Of a stretch of 14,241 bases of DNA, positions 6,846-14,195 are shown piece by piece. How positions within the stretch are numbered: the first letter of the stretch is position 1; every line of letters starts with the position of its first letter. The stretch comes from CAYJMQ01 sp964371555 (GTDB lineage: Bacteria; Bdellovibrionota; JACOXK01; 2-02-FULL-40-11). The notes beneath the pieces are model-generated. The model saw only the letters and a list, made by a program, of their open reading frames with translations. It did not search any database and was not told the origin of the DNA. Where the stretch lies: NCBI GenBank assembly GCA_964371555.1, contig CAYJMQ010000052.1, forward strand, positions 1 to 14,241, written 5' to 3'. The position numbers were made by a program, and so were the translations under genes.

Positions 6846-9290
6846 ATGACTGGTAAAATCACGAATACGGGGTTTAATCAAGGCGTTGATAACCTCTTGA
6901 AAATAAAGAGAAAAAAGGTATACCCGAAAATCGGTTTAAAGGGGTCCTTGTTTCTCATCGTGTTTTCGTTTGTCCTGGCGTGGCTGCTCATTCCAAAATT
7001 TACGCTTCCGAGGCGCTCATTTGTTGAGGGGGAGAAGGCCCCCTTTCAGATCAAGGCCCACCGGAGTTTTGATATTGTCGATGAAGAGGCAACTCAGAAA
7101 TTAAGAAACAAAGCGGGGAGCGAGGTAAAGTCGATCTATGATTACGATCGGGATCTTTACTCAAAAACCGTAAAAAAGCTCTTCTCCGCCTTTGAGCTGA
7201 TGAAGAAGGAATATTATACGGCCCCCGGGGTAGAGCTTTCTCAAACACAGAAAAAGGAGGCGGCCAAAAAGGCTTTTGAAGAGGCGCTTTCCGGAATTTC
7301 AATATCTCACGATCTTTTTGATTATCTTGAAAAGTCAAAATTCAATTGGAAAATTTCGTGGAGCGTTAACCGCCTTTTTCAGCTATTGAGAAATCGCTAT
7401 GTCATTTCTGACAAGGCGGTTTTGGAACCTGATATCAATCGCGGGATTCTGATTCGCAATCTTTCGGAAAACCCTTCTGAAAACAAAGAAGAGGCATTTG
7501 AAGACTTCGGCCAGCTGCTGGATCTTGAAGAGGCGAGACGACTTGTTTTAAGGGGGACTGAGACGATCCGCAAATGGTATTCGGCGTCTGAGCAGCGGCA
7601 GATTGCCGAAATCGCGGCCGGACTCATACTCCCCAATCTTACGTTTAATCAGGCAGAGACGGCCGCCCGAAGGAAATCAGCTGAAGAAAATATTAAAGCG
7701 ATCGTCGCCAAGGTTGAAAAAGGGAGCGTGATTGTTCGAAAAGGGGAGCCGATTCAAAAATCGCAGCTTGTGATTTTAAGGGGGATTCAGAAGCAGTTTA
7801 CCGAACAACGTCCGATGCTTTTTGTCTTTTTTACGGCGATTTTTCTTTTCTTTTTGTTTCAAATAGTCGGTTATTTCGCGATCGGGAATCTCACAAAATT
7901 TAAACCCTCCGGCAGGGATGTTCTGGTGCTCAGCCTTTTGACATTTATTTTTATTCTTGCGATCCGGATTTATCTCTTTGCGGCGGGGGCGATTCAAGAC
8001 AAAATTCTCTGGCTCCCCCCCTCTGTATTCATCTATCTCATTCCGATTGCCAGCTGCGCGATGATTGTTCGCTTTTTGATCGGCATTGAGGGGGCGCTGG
8101 TTTTTTCAATACTCCTCAGTGTGGCATTTAGCCTGCTTCTTGAAAAAAATTTTTTCTACGCAATTTATGCGTTGACAAGCTGTCTGATCGGGATTCAGGA
8201 AATTTCTTACTGCCGATCGCAGCGCGACATCTATCGGGCGGGGATTAAAACAGCCGTTGCGAATATGGCGGTTGTTTTTTCAATGGTGATTCTCTCGTCG
8301 CTCGGCGGGGGGGAAACGTACGAGAAAATTTTGGTCGAGCTCGGTTTGTCTGCAACCGCCGCCTTTTTATCGGGGCTTCTTTCGGCGGTTGTTGTCCTGA
8401 TCTTTACCCCCGCATTCGAATATCTTTTTAATTACACCACAGATCTAAGGCTTTTGGAGCTTTCCAATTTAAATCATCCGGTGCTTCGGGATCTTATGCT
8501 CAGGTCCCCGGGGAGTTACCATCACAGTATCGTTGTCGGAACTTTGGCGGAGAATGCGGCAGAAGCGATCGGCGCCAATGTGCTTCTTGCGCGCGTCGGG
8601 GGGTACTATCACGATATTGGGAAAATGAAGAATCCCCATTATTATATCGAGAATCAGTTTCGGGGGTATAACATCCATGACCATGTTTCCGCCCATCTCA
8701 GCCGGATGATGATTATGTCGCATGTGAAAGAGGGGGTAAAGATTGGGACCGAAAGAAATATTGGAAAATCGGTGGTCGATATTATTGAGCAGCATCTGGG
8801 GACGACGCTGATGAATTATTTCTATCAAAAAGCCAAGAAGGAAGCGCTGGAGACGCACGCGAAAGATCCCACTTATCCAAAAGGGGTTGATGAAACCGAA
8901 TATCGTTATCCAGGACCGCGTCCTCAAACCAACGAGGCTGCGATCGTCATGATGGCTGACTCGGTGGAGGCCGCAGCGCGCACGCTCAATACTTCACATT
9001 TGCCGCGGATTCGGGTTGTTTGCGAAAAAATGATTCATCGGTTATTTATGGATGGTCAGTTAAATGATTCCGAATTGACGCTAAGGGATTTGACGAGGAT
9101 CGTCGATAGCTTTTATCATGTTCTGGTTGGCATCTATCATCGAAGGATCAGCTATCCAGCCGGGGGGGTTCAGGAAGAAAAAACATATGGCACGGGTGAT
9201 GATAGACAGCAATCGGGCGAGGGTGGGGATATCGAAAAAGAGAATCGAGAGGTGGATGAGGAGACTATTTTTAAAAAGATGGGGGAGTGA
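6846..9290 (+). CDS. pgpH: 7TM-HD family phosphohydrolase, PgpH-type c-di-AMP phosphodiesterase
   Basis: Family role: hydrolysis of c-di-AMP to pApA by a membrane protein with a cytoplasmic HD domain. The product has 814 aa: one helix (about 33-50), an extracytoplasmic 7TMR-HDED-type domain (about 51-322), a block of seven helices (about 323-525), then an HD domain (about 545-720). Visible metal ligands are H560 in SYHHS, H589-D590 in YYHDIGK, H626 in SHVKEG, H650 and D705 in MADSVEAA. The family motif EQHHGT reads EQHLGT here, so residue 651 is Leu in place of a histidine normally conserved as a ligand. Activity on c-di-AMP is therefore less certain. The last ~35 residues are encoded inside the overlapping ybeY start and look unlike a domain. 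It is divergent from the cAMP operon; phoH, often found next to ybeY, is not adjacent. Confidence 0.9.
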   Translation: MTGKITNTGFNQGVDNLLKIKRKKVYPKIGLKGSLFLIVFSFVLAWLLIPKFTLPRRSFVEGEKAPFQIKAHRSFDIVDEEATQKLRNKAGSEVKSIYDYDRDLYSKTVKKLFSAFELMKKEYYTAPGVELSQTQKKEAAKKAFEEALSGISISHDLFDYLEKSKFNWKISWSVNRLFQLLRNRYVISDKAVLEPDINRGILIRNLSENPSENKEEAFEDFGQLLDLEEARRLVLRGTETIRKWYSASEQRQIAEIAAGLILPNLTFNQAETAARRKSAEENIKAIVAKVEKGSVIVRKGEPIQKSQLVILRGIQKQFTEQRPMLFVFFTAIFLFFLFQIVGYFAIGNLTKFKPSGRDVLVLSLLTFIFILAIRIYLFAAGAIQDKILWLPPSVFIYLIPIASCAMIVRFLIGIEGALVFSILLSVAFSLLLEKNFFYAIYALTSCLIGIQEISYCRSQRDIYRAGIKTAVANMAVVFSMVILSSLGGGETYEKILVELGLSATAAFLSGLLSAVVVLIFTPAFEYLFNYTTDLRLLELSNLNHPVLRDLMLRSPGSYHHSIVVGTLAENAAEAIGANVLLARVGGYYHDIGKMKNPHYYIENQFRGYNIHDHVSAHLSRMMIMSHVKEGVKIGTERNIGKSVVDIIEQHLGTTLMNYFYQKAKKEALETHAKDPTYPKGVDETEYRYPGPRPQTNEAAIVMMADSVEAAARTLNTSHLPRIRVVCEKMIHRLFMDGQLNDSELTLRDLTRIVDSFYHVLVGIYHRRISYPAGGVQEEKTYGTGDDRQQSGEGGDIEKENREVDEETIFKKMGE

Positions 9291-9621
9291 GAAGGCAAAG
9301 AAGGGCCAGCTTTCCATTTTATTTGTTTGTGATGATGAAATTCGAAAGCTCAACCGAAAATACCGGAAAAAAAACAGACCGACCGATGTTCTTTCGTTTC
9401 CAATGTATGAAAGAGACTGTTTGGGGGATATTGTGATTTCTGTTGACACTGCAAAGCGCTATGCAAAGAGAGACGATATGAAGTATGAAGACAAAATGAA
9501 GTTTTTGTTGATTCATGGTTTTCTGCATCTTTTGGGATACGATCATGAAATTTCCAAAAAAGAAGAAATCCGGATGCAAAAAAAGGAACGCGAATATATA
9601 AAGATATTGGAGGGGATATAA
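9187..9621 (+). CDS. ybeY: YbeY endoribonuclease / rRNA maturation factor
   Basis: Zinc-dependent single-strand endoribonuclease needed for 16S rRNA 3' end maturation and ribosome quality control. With the ATG at 9187 it has 144 aa, a normal length for the family. The frame stays open upstream to 9118, but those residues do not resemble the family. The zinc motif HGFLHLLGYDH at 110-120 supplies H110, H114 and H120. The conserved NRKYRKKNRPTDVLSFP lies at 56-72 and GDIVIS at 80-85. The first 104 bases lie within the pgpH coding region in another frame. A weak AGGA lies 11 bases upstream. prfB starts two bases after the stop, so the genes are probably cotranscribed. Confidence 0.92.
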   Translation: MARVMIDSNRARVGISKKRIERWMRRLFLKRWGSEKAKKGQLSILFVCDDEIRKLNRKYRKKNRPTDVLSFPMYERDCLGDIVISVDTAKRYAKRDDMKYEDKMKFLLIHGFLHLLGYDHEISKKEEIRMQKKEREYIKILEGI

Positions 9622-9623
9622 TC

Positions 9624-10725
9624 ATGGAATTTTCAGATGTGAAGAATCTTTTGGAACAGTGTAGAGCCCGTCTTCAAAAAGTTCGAGGTCATCTTTGACG
9701 TAGATCACGTTTTATCGCGCATTCAGTCTCTGGAAACCGAGATTGCAAAACCTGACTTCTGGAACCGGCATGAGGCCGCCCAAAAAATCTTAAAAGAAAA
9801 AAAACAGCGTGAACGGACAGTTGGCCTCTGGAAAGAGCTCTCAGGCGAGTTTTCAGATTGTGAGACGCTGCTTGATCTTTTTCAGGATGAGAAAGATCCA
9901 GCCTTGTTAAAGGAAGCTAATGACCAGCTGCAAATCCTTCAGAACAAAATACGAAAGATCGAACTTGAGCTGCTTCTCTCAGGCGAACACGATTTCAATA
10001 ATGCGATTGTAACCCTTACGCCGGGCGCCGGTGGAACGGAGTCGCAGGATTGGGCTCAAATGCTTTTTCGCATGTATATGCGATGGGCGGAAAGGCGGGG
10101 ATTTGGAACGGAGGTTCTCGATTTTCAGAGTGGCGAAGAGGCGGGGATTAAAGGGGTGACGATTCTTGTGAAGGGGGATTACGCGTATGGTTATCTGCGT
10201 GCCGAGGGGGGAGTTCATCGACTGGTGAGAATTTCGCCGTTCGATGCGAATAAGAAGCGGCACACATCATTTACCTCCGTTTTTGTCATTCCTGAAATTG
10301 AGGAAGAAGTGGAAATTGAAATAAATCCCGCTGACCTTCGAGTTGATGTTTATCGCGCCTCGGGACCGGGGGGGCAGGGGGTGAATACCACCGATTCGGC
10401 GGTGCGGATTACGCACCTTCCGACAAAAATTGTTGTTCAGTGCCAGAGTGAACGGTCGCAGCACAAGAACAAGGCGACGGCGATGAAAATTCTCAAAGCC
10501 CGTCTATACGAGCGAAAAAAAGAAGAAGAAGCTCAAAAGATGGGGCATCTTTATAAAGAAAAGAAAGAGATCGCCTGGGGGAACCAGATCCGTTCGTATG
10601 TTCTTCAGCCCTATCGCCTGGTGAAAGATCATCGTACGTCTTATGAGACTTCGAATGTTGATGATGTTTTAAATGGCGAAATCGATCGGTTTATTGAAGA
10701 ATATCTGGGGCGGAAGAAGGGGTAG
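9624..10725 (+). CDS. prfB: Peptide chain release factor 2, made by programmed +1 frameshifting
   Basis: Releases finished proteins at UGA and UAA codons. The ATG at 9624 follows a strong GGAGGGG. The zero frame encodes 24 residues ending RGHL, then reaches TGA at 9696-9698. Skipping T9696 continues as DVDHVLSRIQ from 9697 to the stop at 10725, for 366 aa in total (E. coli RF2 has 365). The stop-codon-reading tripeptide SPF is at 204-206 (10234-10242), which marks RF2 rather than RF1. The catalytic GGQ is at 249-251 (10369-10377). Without the frameshift, simple gene calling would begin at an internal TTG at 9904 and lose about 93 residues. This is the standard bacterial prfB autoregulation: low RF2 stalls ribosomes at the TGA and favours the shift. 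Confidence 0.96.
9685..9699 (+). promoter_or_regulatory. prfB programmed +1 frameshift signal
   Basis: The bases GAGGTCATCTTTGAC contain a Shine-Dalgarno-like GAGGT three bases before the slippery CTT, an in-frame TGA (9696-9698) and a following C. This matches the layout of the E. coli signal (AGGGGG, three bases, CTTTGAC), with a weaker Shine-Dalgarno-like part. Slippage of the P-site tRNA from CTT to TTT puts GAC (9697-9699) in the A site. Confidence 0.95.
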
Positions 10726-10748
10726 AGACGTGAAGAGGGATTGCTTTA

Positions 10749-10784
10749 GAGAGTTCCCGATTCACTTGACCCATCGGGGCTCTT
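10749..10784 (+). repeat. Imperfect hairpin between prfB and lysS
   Basis: GAGAG (10749-10753) can pair with CTCTT (10780-10784, one G-T pair). CCCGAT (10756-10761) pairs with ATCGGG (10773-10778), with a small internal loop of TT against G and an 11-base loop. No run of T follows, so it is a weak candidate for an intrinsic terminator of prfB. The lysS -35 hexamer lies in its loop. Confidence 0.45.
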
Positions 10785-10793
10785 CAATATAAC
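10766..10793 (+). promoter_or_regulatory. lysS: Candidate sigma-70-type promoter of the lysS-lolC-lolD operon
   Basis: TTGACC (10766-10771), a 16-base spacer, then TATAAC (10788-10793) is a near-consensus housekeeping promoter and the best one seen in the window. Transcription should start at about 10800, only a few bases before the GTG start at 10804, so the lysS mRNA would have almost no leader. Confidence 0.6.
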
Positions 10794-10803
10794 GTGAGTC
10801 CTT

Positions 10804-12318
10804 GTGAAAGAGATTTCGGATCAGTCGAAAAATCGTCTGGAAAAACTTGAATATTTCAAGAAGAAACAGGGGGAGTCCTACCCGAATGATTTTAAGCCGA
10901 CGGCAGTGGCAGCGTGGATTCATGAGAAATACAAAACGCACGACCGGGCGTCGCTCGAAAATATAAAAGATTCTTATAAAGTTGCCGGGAGGCTTCTTAA
11001 TTTCCGGAGTTTTGGAAAGACAACCTTTTTTGATCTCCTCGATCGGTCTGGGAAGATTCAGGCGTATCTTTCAAAAGAAACATTGGCAAAAGAAACATTG
11101 GCAAAAGAAACATTGGGAGAGGGGGCATATAAAGATTTTCTAGATTTGATCGATATCGGAGACATTGTTGGAATTGAAGGGGCGCCATTTCGGACGAAGA
11201 CGGGGGAGCTGACTCTAAAAGTTACGTCTGTCAAGCTTCTTACCAAATGTCTTCATCCCCTCCCTGAAAAATGGCATGGACTGACCGATGTTGAGACGCG
11301 CTACCGTCAGCGCTATCTCGATCTCATCATGAACCCCCGGGTGAGAGAGATTGTGAAAATTCGTTCCAAAATCATTCAAAAAATCCGTGATTTCTTCCTG
11401 AAGCGTGATTATCTGGAAGTTGAAACGCCGATGATGCATCCGATTGCGGGGGGGGCCATTGCCCGTCCATTTATCACGCATCACAACAGTCTCGATATGG
11501 ATCTCTATCTTCGGATTGCGCCTGAGCTCTATTTGAAGCGATTGGTGGTCGGCGGGCTTGACCGTGTCTTTGAAATCAACCGGAATTTTAGAAATGAGGG
11601 GATTTCAATTCAGCATAACCCTGAATTTACGATGCTCGAGTTCTATGAGGCGTATGCCAGCTATGTTGATTTTATAAATTTAACAGAGGAGCTTTTGATT
11701 TATCTGGGAAGGGAGATTTTGGAGAAGGAAGATCTCGACTACCAAAATCAAAAAATTTCATTTAAAAGGCCATTTGCGAAATTATCTTTTCGCGAAGCTA
11801 TTCTAAAAGAGACCGCTCTCAAATGCGGGGATCTTGAAGATCGGGAAAAGCTGGTTCGGTTTTTGACCCAGCATGGGATCGATCTTCCGGTCCAGAGAGA
11901 CGAAGATCATCTGCTTGAAGCGGTCTTTGAAAATTTTGTTGAACAAAAATTAATTCAGCCAACGTTTATTACGGAATATCCGCTTGCCATTTCTCCTCTG
12001 TCCCGAAAGAACGAAGCAAATCCCAAAGTCGTAGACCGCTTTGAACTCTACATTTTTGGGAGAGAGATCGCCAATGCCTTTTCAGAGCTCAACGATCCCC
12101 TCGATCAGAGGGGGCGATTTGAGGCGCAACTTGCGGCAAGGGCGGGGGGGGCCCAAGAGACGCATGAAATGGATGAAGACTTCGTTCGGGCGCTCGAGTA
12201 TGGCATGCCTCCCGCGGCGGGTGAGGGGATTGGGATCGATCGGCTGGTGATGTTTTTTACAGATTCTCCGTCAATTCGCGATGTCATTTTATTTCCTCAA
12301 CTTCGGAAACAGCAGTGA
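10804..12318 (+). CDS. lysS: Lysyl-tRNA synthetase, class II
   Basis: Charges tRNA-Lys with lysine in the cytoplasm; 504 aa. The N-terminal OB-fold anticodon-binding domain spans about 55-147 (SYKVAGRLLNFRSFG, then DIGDIVGIEGAPFRTKTGEL). The class II catalytic core follows, with motif 1 around 188-211 (ending DYLEVETPMM), motif 2 at about 255-280 (FEINRNFRNEGIS, then HNPEFTMLEFYEAYA) and motif 3 at about 475-498 (GIGIDRLVMFFTDSPSIRDV). FGREIANAFSELNDP at 418-432 is also typical. The start is GTG at 10804; an in-frame TGA lies three codons upstream and no Shine-Dalgarno sequence is clear. Residues 91-105 are KETLA, KETLA, KETLG, encoded by an exact 15-bp tandem repeat. The stop overlaps the lolC start (GTGA), indicating an operon. 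Confidence 0.96.
   Translation: MKEISDQSKNRLEKLEYFKKKQGESYPNDFKPTAVAAWIHEKYKTHDRASLENIKDSYKVAGRLLNFRSFGKTTFFDLLDRSGKIQAYLSKETLAKETLAKETLGEGAYKDFLDLIDIGDIVGIEGAPFRTKTGELTLKVTSVKLLTKCLHPLPEKWHGLTDVETRYRQRYLDLIMNPRVREIVKIRSKIIQKIRDFFLKRDYLEVETPMMHPIAGGAIARPFITHHNSLDMDLYLRIAPELYLKRLVVGGLDRVFEINRNFRNEGISIQHNPEFTMLEFYEAYASYVDFINLTEELLIYLGREILEKEDLDYQNQKISFKRPFAKLSFREAILKETALKCGDLEDREKLVRFLTQHGIDLPVQRDEDHLLEAVFENFVEQKLIQPTFITEYPLAISPLSRKNEANPKVVDRFELYIFGREIANAFSELNDPLDQRGRFEAQLAARAGGAQETHEMDEDFVRALEYGMPPAAGEGIGIDRLVMFFTDSPSIRDVILFPQLRKQQ
11072..11116 (+). repeat. Three exact copies of a 15-bp tandem repeat inside lysS
   Basis: The unit CAAAAGAAACATTGG occurs three times without a mismatch at 11072-11086, 11087-11101 and 11102-11116. 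The unit is a multiple of three, so the frame is kept and the protein gains KETLA units. Other LysRS proteins have a single short segment here (for example RDDLGEEAY), so two copies look like an insertion of about 10 residues in an OB-fold loop. Confidence 0.95.
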
Positions 12319-13481
12319 AATTTTTAACCCTTGCTGTTCGGATGCTCAGGCATTTTAAGACAGAAACCGGAGAGCCGTCGTTTGTCTCCTTTACAGCGTG
12401 GATTACGCTTTTGGGGGTGGCAACAGGGGTGATGGCGCTCATTATTGTGATGTCTGTCATGAATGGCTTTGAGTCGGAGCTTCAGAGAAATATGATCGAG
12501 GCCGAATCCCATATCATTCTTTACAGGAAGCAGGGGGGGATCAGCGGATGGGAAGATCTCAAGCGGCAAATAGAAAGGGCAGATCCTTCGATCCGGAAAG
12601 TTTCTCCGATTATTTATCAGGAGGCGCTTTTTTTGTCTCAAGGGCGTGTGGAGGGGGGAGTCATTGAAGGGCGCACCCCGGAAGAGAATCAGTTGTGGAG
12701 AGGATCTTCATGTTCTATCGGAAAAGAGCTTGCTTTGAAATTAGGGGTTAAAAAAGGGGATAGGCTTAAAGTATTGGTTCCCGATCCGAAGGGGAAAAAA
12801 AATAAGATTCTCACCCTTCAAGTATCGGATATTTTTGAATCGGGTCTTTACGAATATTCATCCCGATATGTCTATGCGGATCTTTCTTATCTTCAAAAAC
12901 ATCTGGGGTGGAATGGGCGTGTGACGGCATTCAAAGTCAGTGTGTCAGATCCATTGCAGGCCGGGGAAATTTCCCGAAAAATTCGTTCAGAGATCTCTTT
13001 TCCGTTTTTTATTAAAACGTGGATGACATTTAACAAGAATATTTTTCTTGCGATTGAAATTGAAAAAGTGGTGATGTTTATTATTTTAAGCGGCATTATT
13101 CTCGTTGCGATTTTTAATGTGGTCAGCAGTCTTGTCATGATTGTGATTGAGAAAACAAAGGAGATCTCCATTTTAAAAGCGATGGGGATGGCAAACAGGG
13201 GAATTGCGAATATTTTTCTCTGGCAGGGGGCTCTGATGTCTGTTGCTGGAACGGCGCTCGGTGTCATCCTTGCTTTTTTGGGGTGTTATACGCTCGCCCG
13301 TTTCCGATTTATAGAATTAAGCCCTGATATTTATTTTTTGTCTTATCTTCCGGTTGAGGTTCGATCGATTGAGGTTCTTGTGATTTCATTGGGGATGATT
13401 GTCGTTTCACTCCTTGCCTCTTTTTCCCCCGCGCGTCGGGCTTCGCTTCTCTACCCGGTTGAGGGAATTCGTTATGAGTGA
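12315..13481 (+). CDS. lolC: Lipoprotein-releasing ABC transporter permease, LolC/LolE family
   Basis: Inner-membrane subunit that extracts lipoproteins for delivery to the outer membrane; 388 aa, near the usual ~400. The N-terminus has the family pattern LLGVATGVMALIIVMSVMNG (32-51) covering helix 1, followed by a MacB-type periplasmic domain (about 52-248). Three C-terminal helices (about 250-277, 303-330, 352-372) form the FtsX-like part, with IEKTKEISILKAMGM (278-292) as the cytoplasmic coupling segment. The GTG start shares bases with the lysS TGA. The end overlaps lolD by 8 bases. Only one LolC/E gene is present here, so it may act as a homodimer (LolF-like), as in lineages with a single permease. 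LolC and LolE cannot be told apart from this sequence alone. Confidence 0.92.
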   Translation: MKFLTLAVRMLRHFKTETGEPSFVSFTAWITLLGVATGVMALIIVMSVMNGFESELQRNMIEAESHIILYRKQGGISGWEDLKRQIERADPSIRKVSPIIYQEALFLSQGRVEGGVIEGRTPEENQLWRGSSCSIGKELALKLGVKKGDRLKVLVPDPKGKKNKILTLQVSDIFESGLYEYSSRYVYADLSYLQKHLGWNGRVTAFKVSVSDPLQAGEISRKIRSEISFPFFIKTWMTFNKNIFLAIEIEKVVMFIILSGIILVAIFNVVSSLVMIVIEKTKEISILKAMGMANRGIANIFLWQGALMSVAGTALGVILAFLGCYTLARFRFIELSPDIYFLSYLPVEVRSIEVLVISLGMIVVSLLASFSPARRASLLYPVEGIRYE

Positions 13482-14169
13482 GCTTCTGAAGACAGAAAAT
13501 CTTTCAAAATCCTTTTGGCTGGTAAAAAAAGAAATCCAGGTTTTGAAAAACATTCATCTTGGGGTTGCGAAGGGGCAGATGGTGTCGCTTTCTGGCGCCT
13601 CTGGCGCTGGAAAAAGCACCCTTCTCCATTTGATGGGAGCGCTCGATTCTCCAACGGGGGGGGATATTTTTTTTGAAGGGGAATCGCTGTTCCGAAAGAG
13701 TGAAAACGAACTTGCCAGATTTAGGAATCAAAAAATTGGTTTTGTTTTCCAGTTCCATCATTTGCTCCCTGAATTTAGCGCTGTTGAAAATGTGTTGATG
13801 CCGGCTTTTATCTTAGGGAGTAAAAACTGGGGGTTTAAAAAAGGGGAGATGATTGAGAAGGCCAAAGAGAAGCTCTCTGAAATCGGTTTGGGGCATCGCC
13901 TGAATCACAAGCCGGGAGAGCTTTCTGGCGGGGAACAGCAGCGTGTCGCGATTGCGCGCGCCATCATTCTTAATCCCCCGCTTCTTTTGGCAGATGAGCC
14001 GACCGGGAATCTCGATCGCGCAAACGGGGATCAGATTATCGATCTTTTATTTAAATTGAATGAAAAGTATCGGATGACGATGATTGTTGCGACCCATAAT
14101 GAAGAGCTCTCCCGGAAAATACCGATCCGATGGAAAATGGTTGATGGGAACGTCCAGCGGGATATTTAG
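13474..14169 (+). CDS. lolD: Lipoprotein-releasing ABC transporter ATP-binding protein LolD
   Basis: ATPase that powers lipoprotein release together with LolC; 231 aa, a typical length. I chose the ATG at 13474 (MSELLKTENLSKSF), since the extra residues of the longer frame from 13399 lie entirely within lolC and do not look like the family. Walker A is GASGAGKST at 41-49, the Q-loop glutamine is Q93 (VFQFHHLLPEF), the signature is LSGGEQQRVAIARA at 150-163, Walker B with the D-loop is LLLADEPTGNLD at 170-181, and the switch histidine is H208. All are intact. The MacB/LolD/FtsE-type sequence and the position directly after lolC favour LolD. The 8-base overlap with lolC suggests coupled translation. 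Confidence 0.93.
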   Translation: MSELLKTENLSKSFWLVKKEIQVLKNIHLGVAKGQMVSLSGASGAGKSTLLHLMGALDSPTGGDIFFEGESLFRKSENELARFRNQKIGFVFQFHHLLPEFSAVENVLMPAFILGSKNWGFKKGEMIEKAKEKLSEIGLGHRLNHKPGELSGGEQQRVAIARAIILNPPLLLADEPTGNLDRANGDQIIDLLFKLNEKYRMTMIVATHNEELSRKIPIRWKMVDGNVQRDI

Positions 14170-14195
14170 TTTTTGTCGCGAAAAGCACAAAAACT
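14168..14195. repeat. Inverted repeat overlapping the lolD stop codon
   Basis: AGTTTTTGT (14168-14176) and ACAAAAACT (14187-14195) are perfect 9-base inverted arms around a 10-base loop. The left arm starts within the TAG stop of lolD. The stem is A/T-rich and no T run follows, so it is not a classic intrinsic terminator on the + strand. It might be a processing or stability element. Confidence 0.55.

Noticed and set aside
8469..8927. 152-codon open frame on the minus strand within pgpH
   Set aside because: It lies wholly opposite the conserved HD domain and its translation resembles no known family; it is a shadow frame.
9118..9186. Longer ybeY start adding 23 residues
   Set aside because: The added residues lie entirely within pgpH and do not resemble YbeY; the ATG at 9187 gives the usual family length.
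9904..10725. prfB read as a 273-codon gene starting at TTG
   Set aside because: This drops the N-terminal domain of RF2; the upstream ATG, zero-frame leader and CTTTGAC frameshift site explain the gene fully.
12893..13267. 124-codon open frame on the minus strand within lolC
   Set aside because: Antisense shadow of the LolC membrane region; hydrophobic sense codons commonly leave such frames open.
13399..13473. Longer lolD start adding 25 residues
   Set aside because: The extension is an out-of-frame reading of the LolC C-terminus; MSELLKTENLSKSF is a typical LolD beginning.
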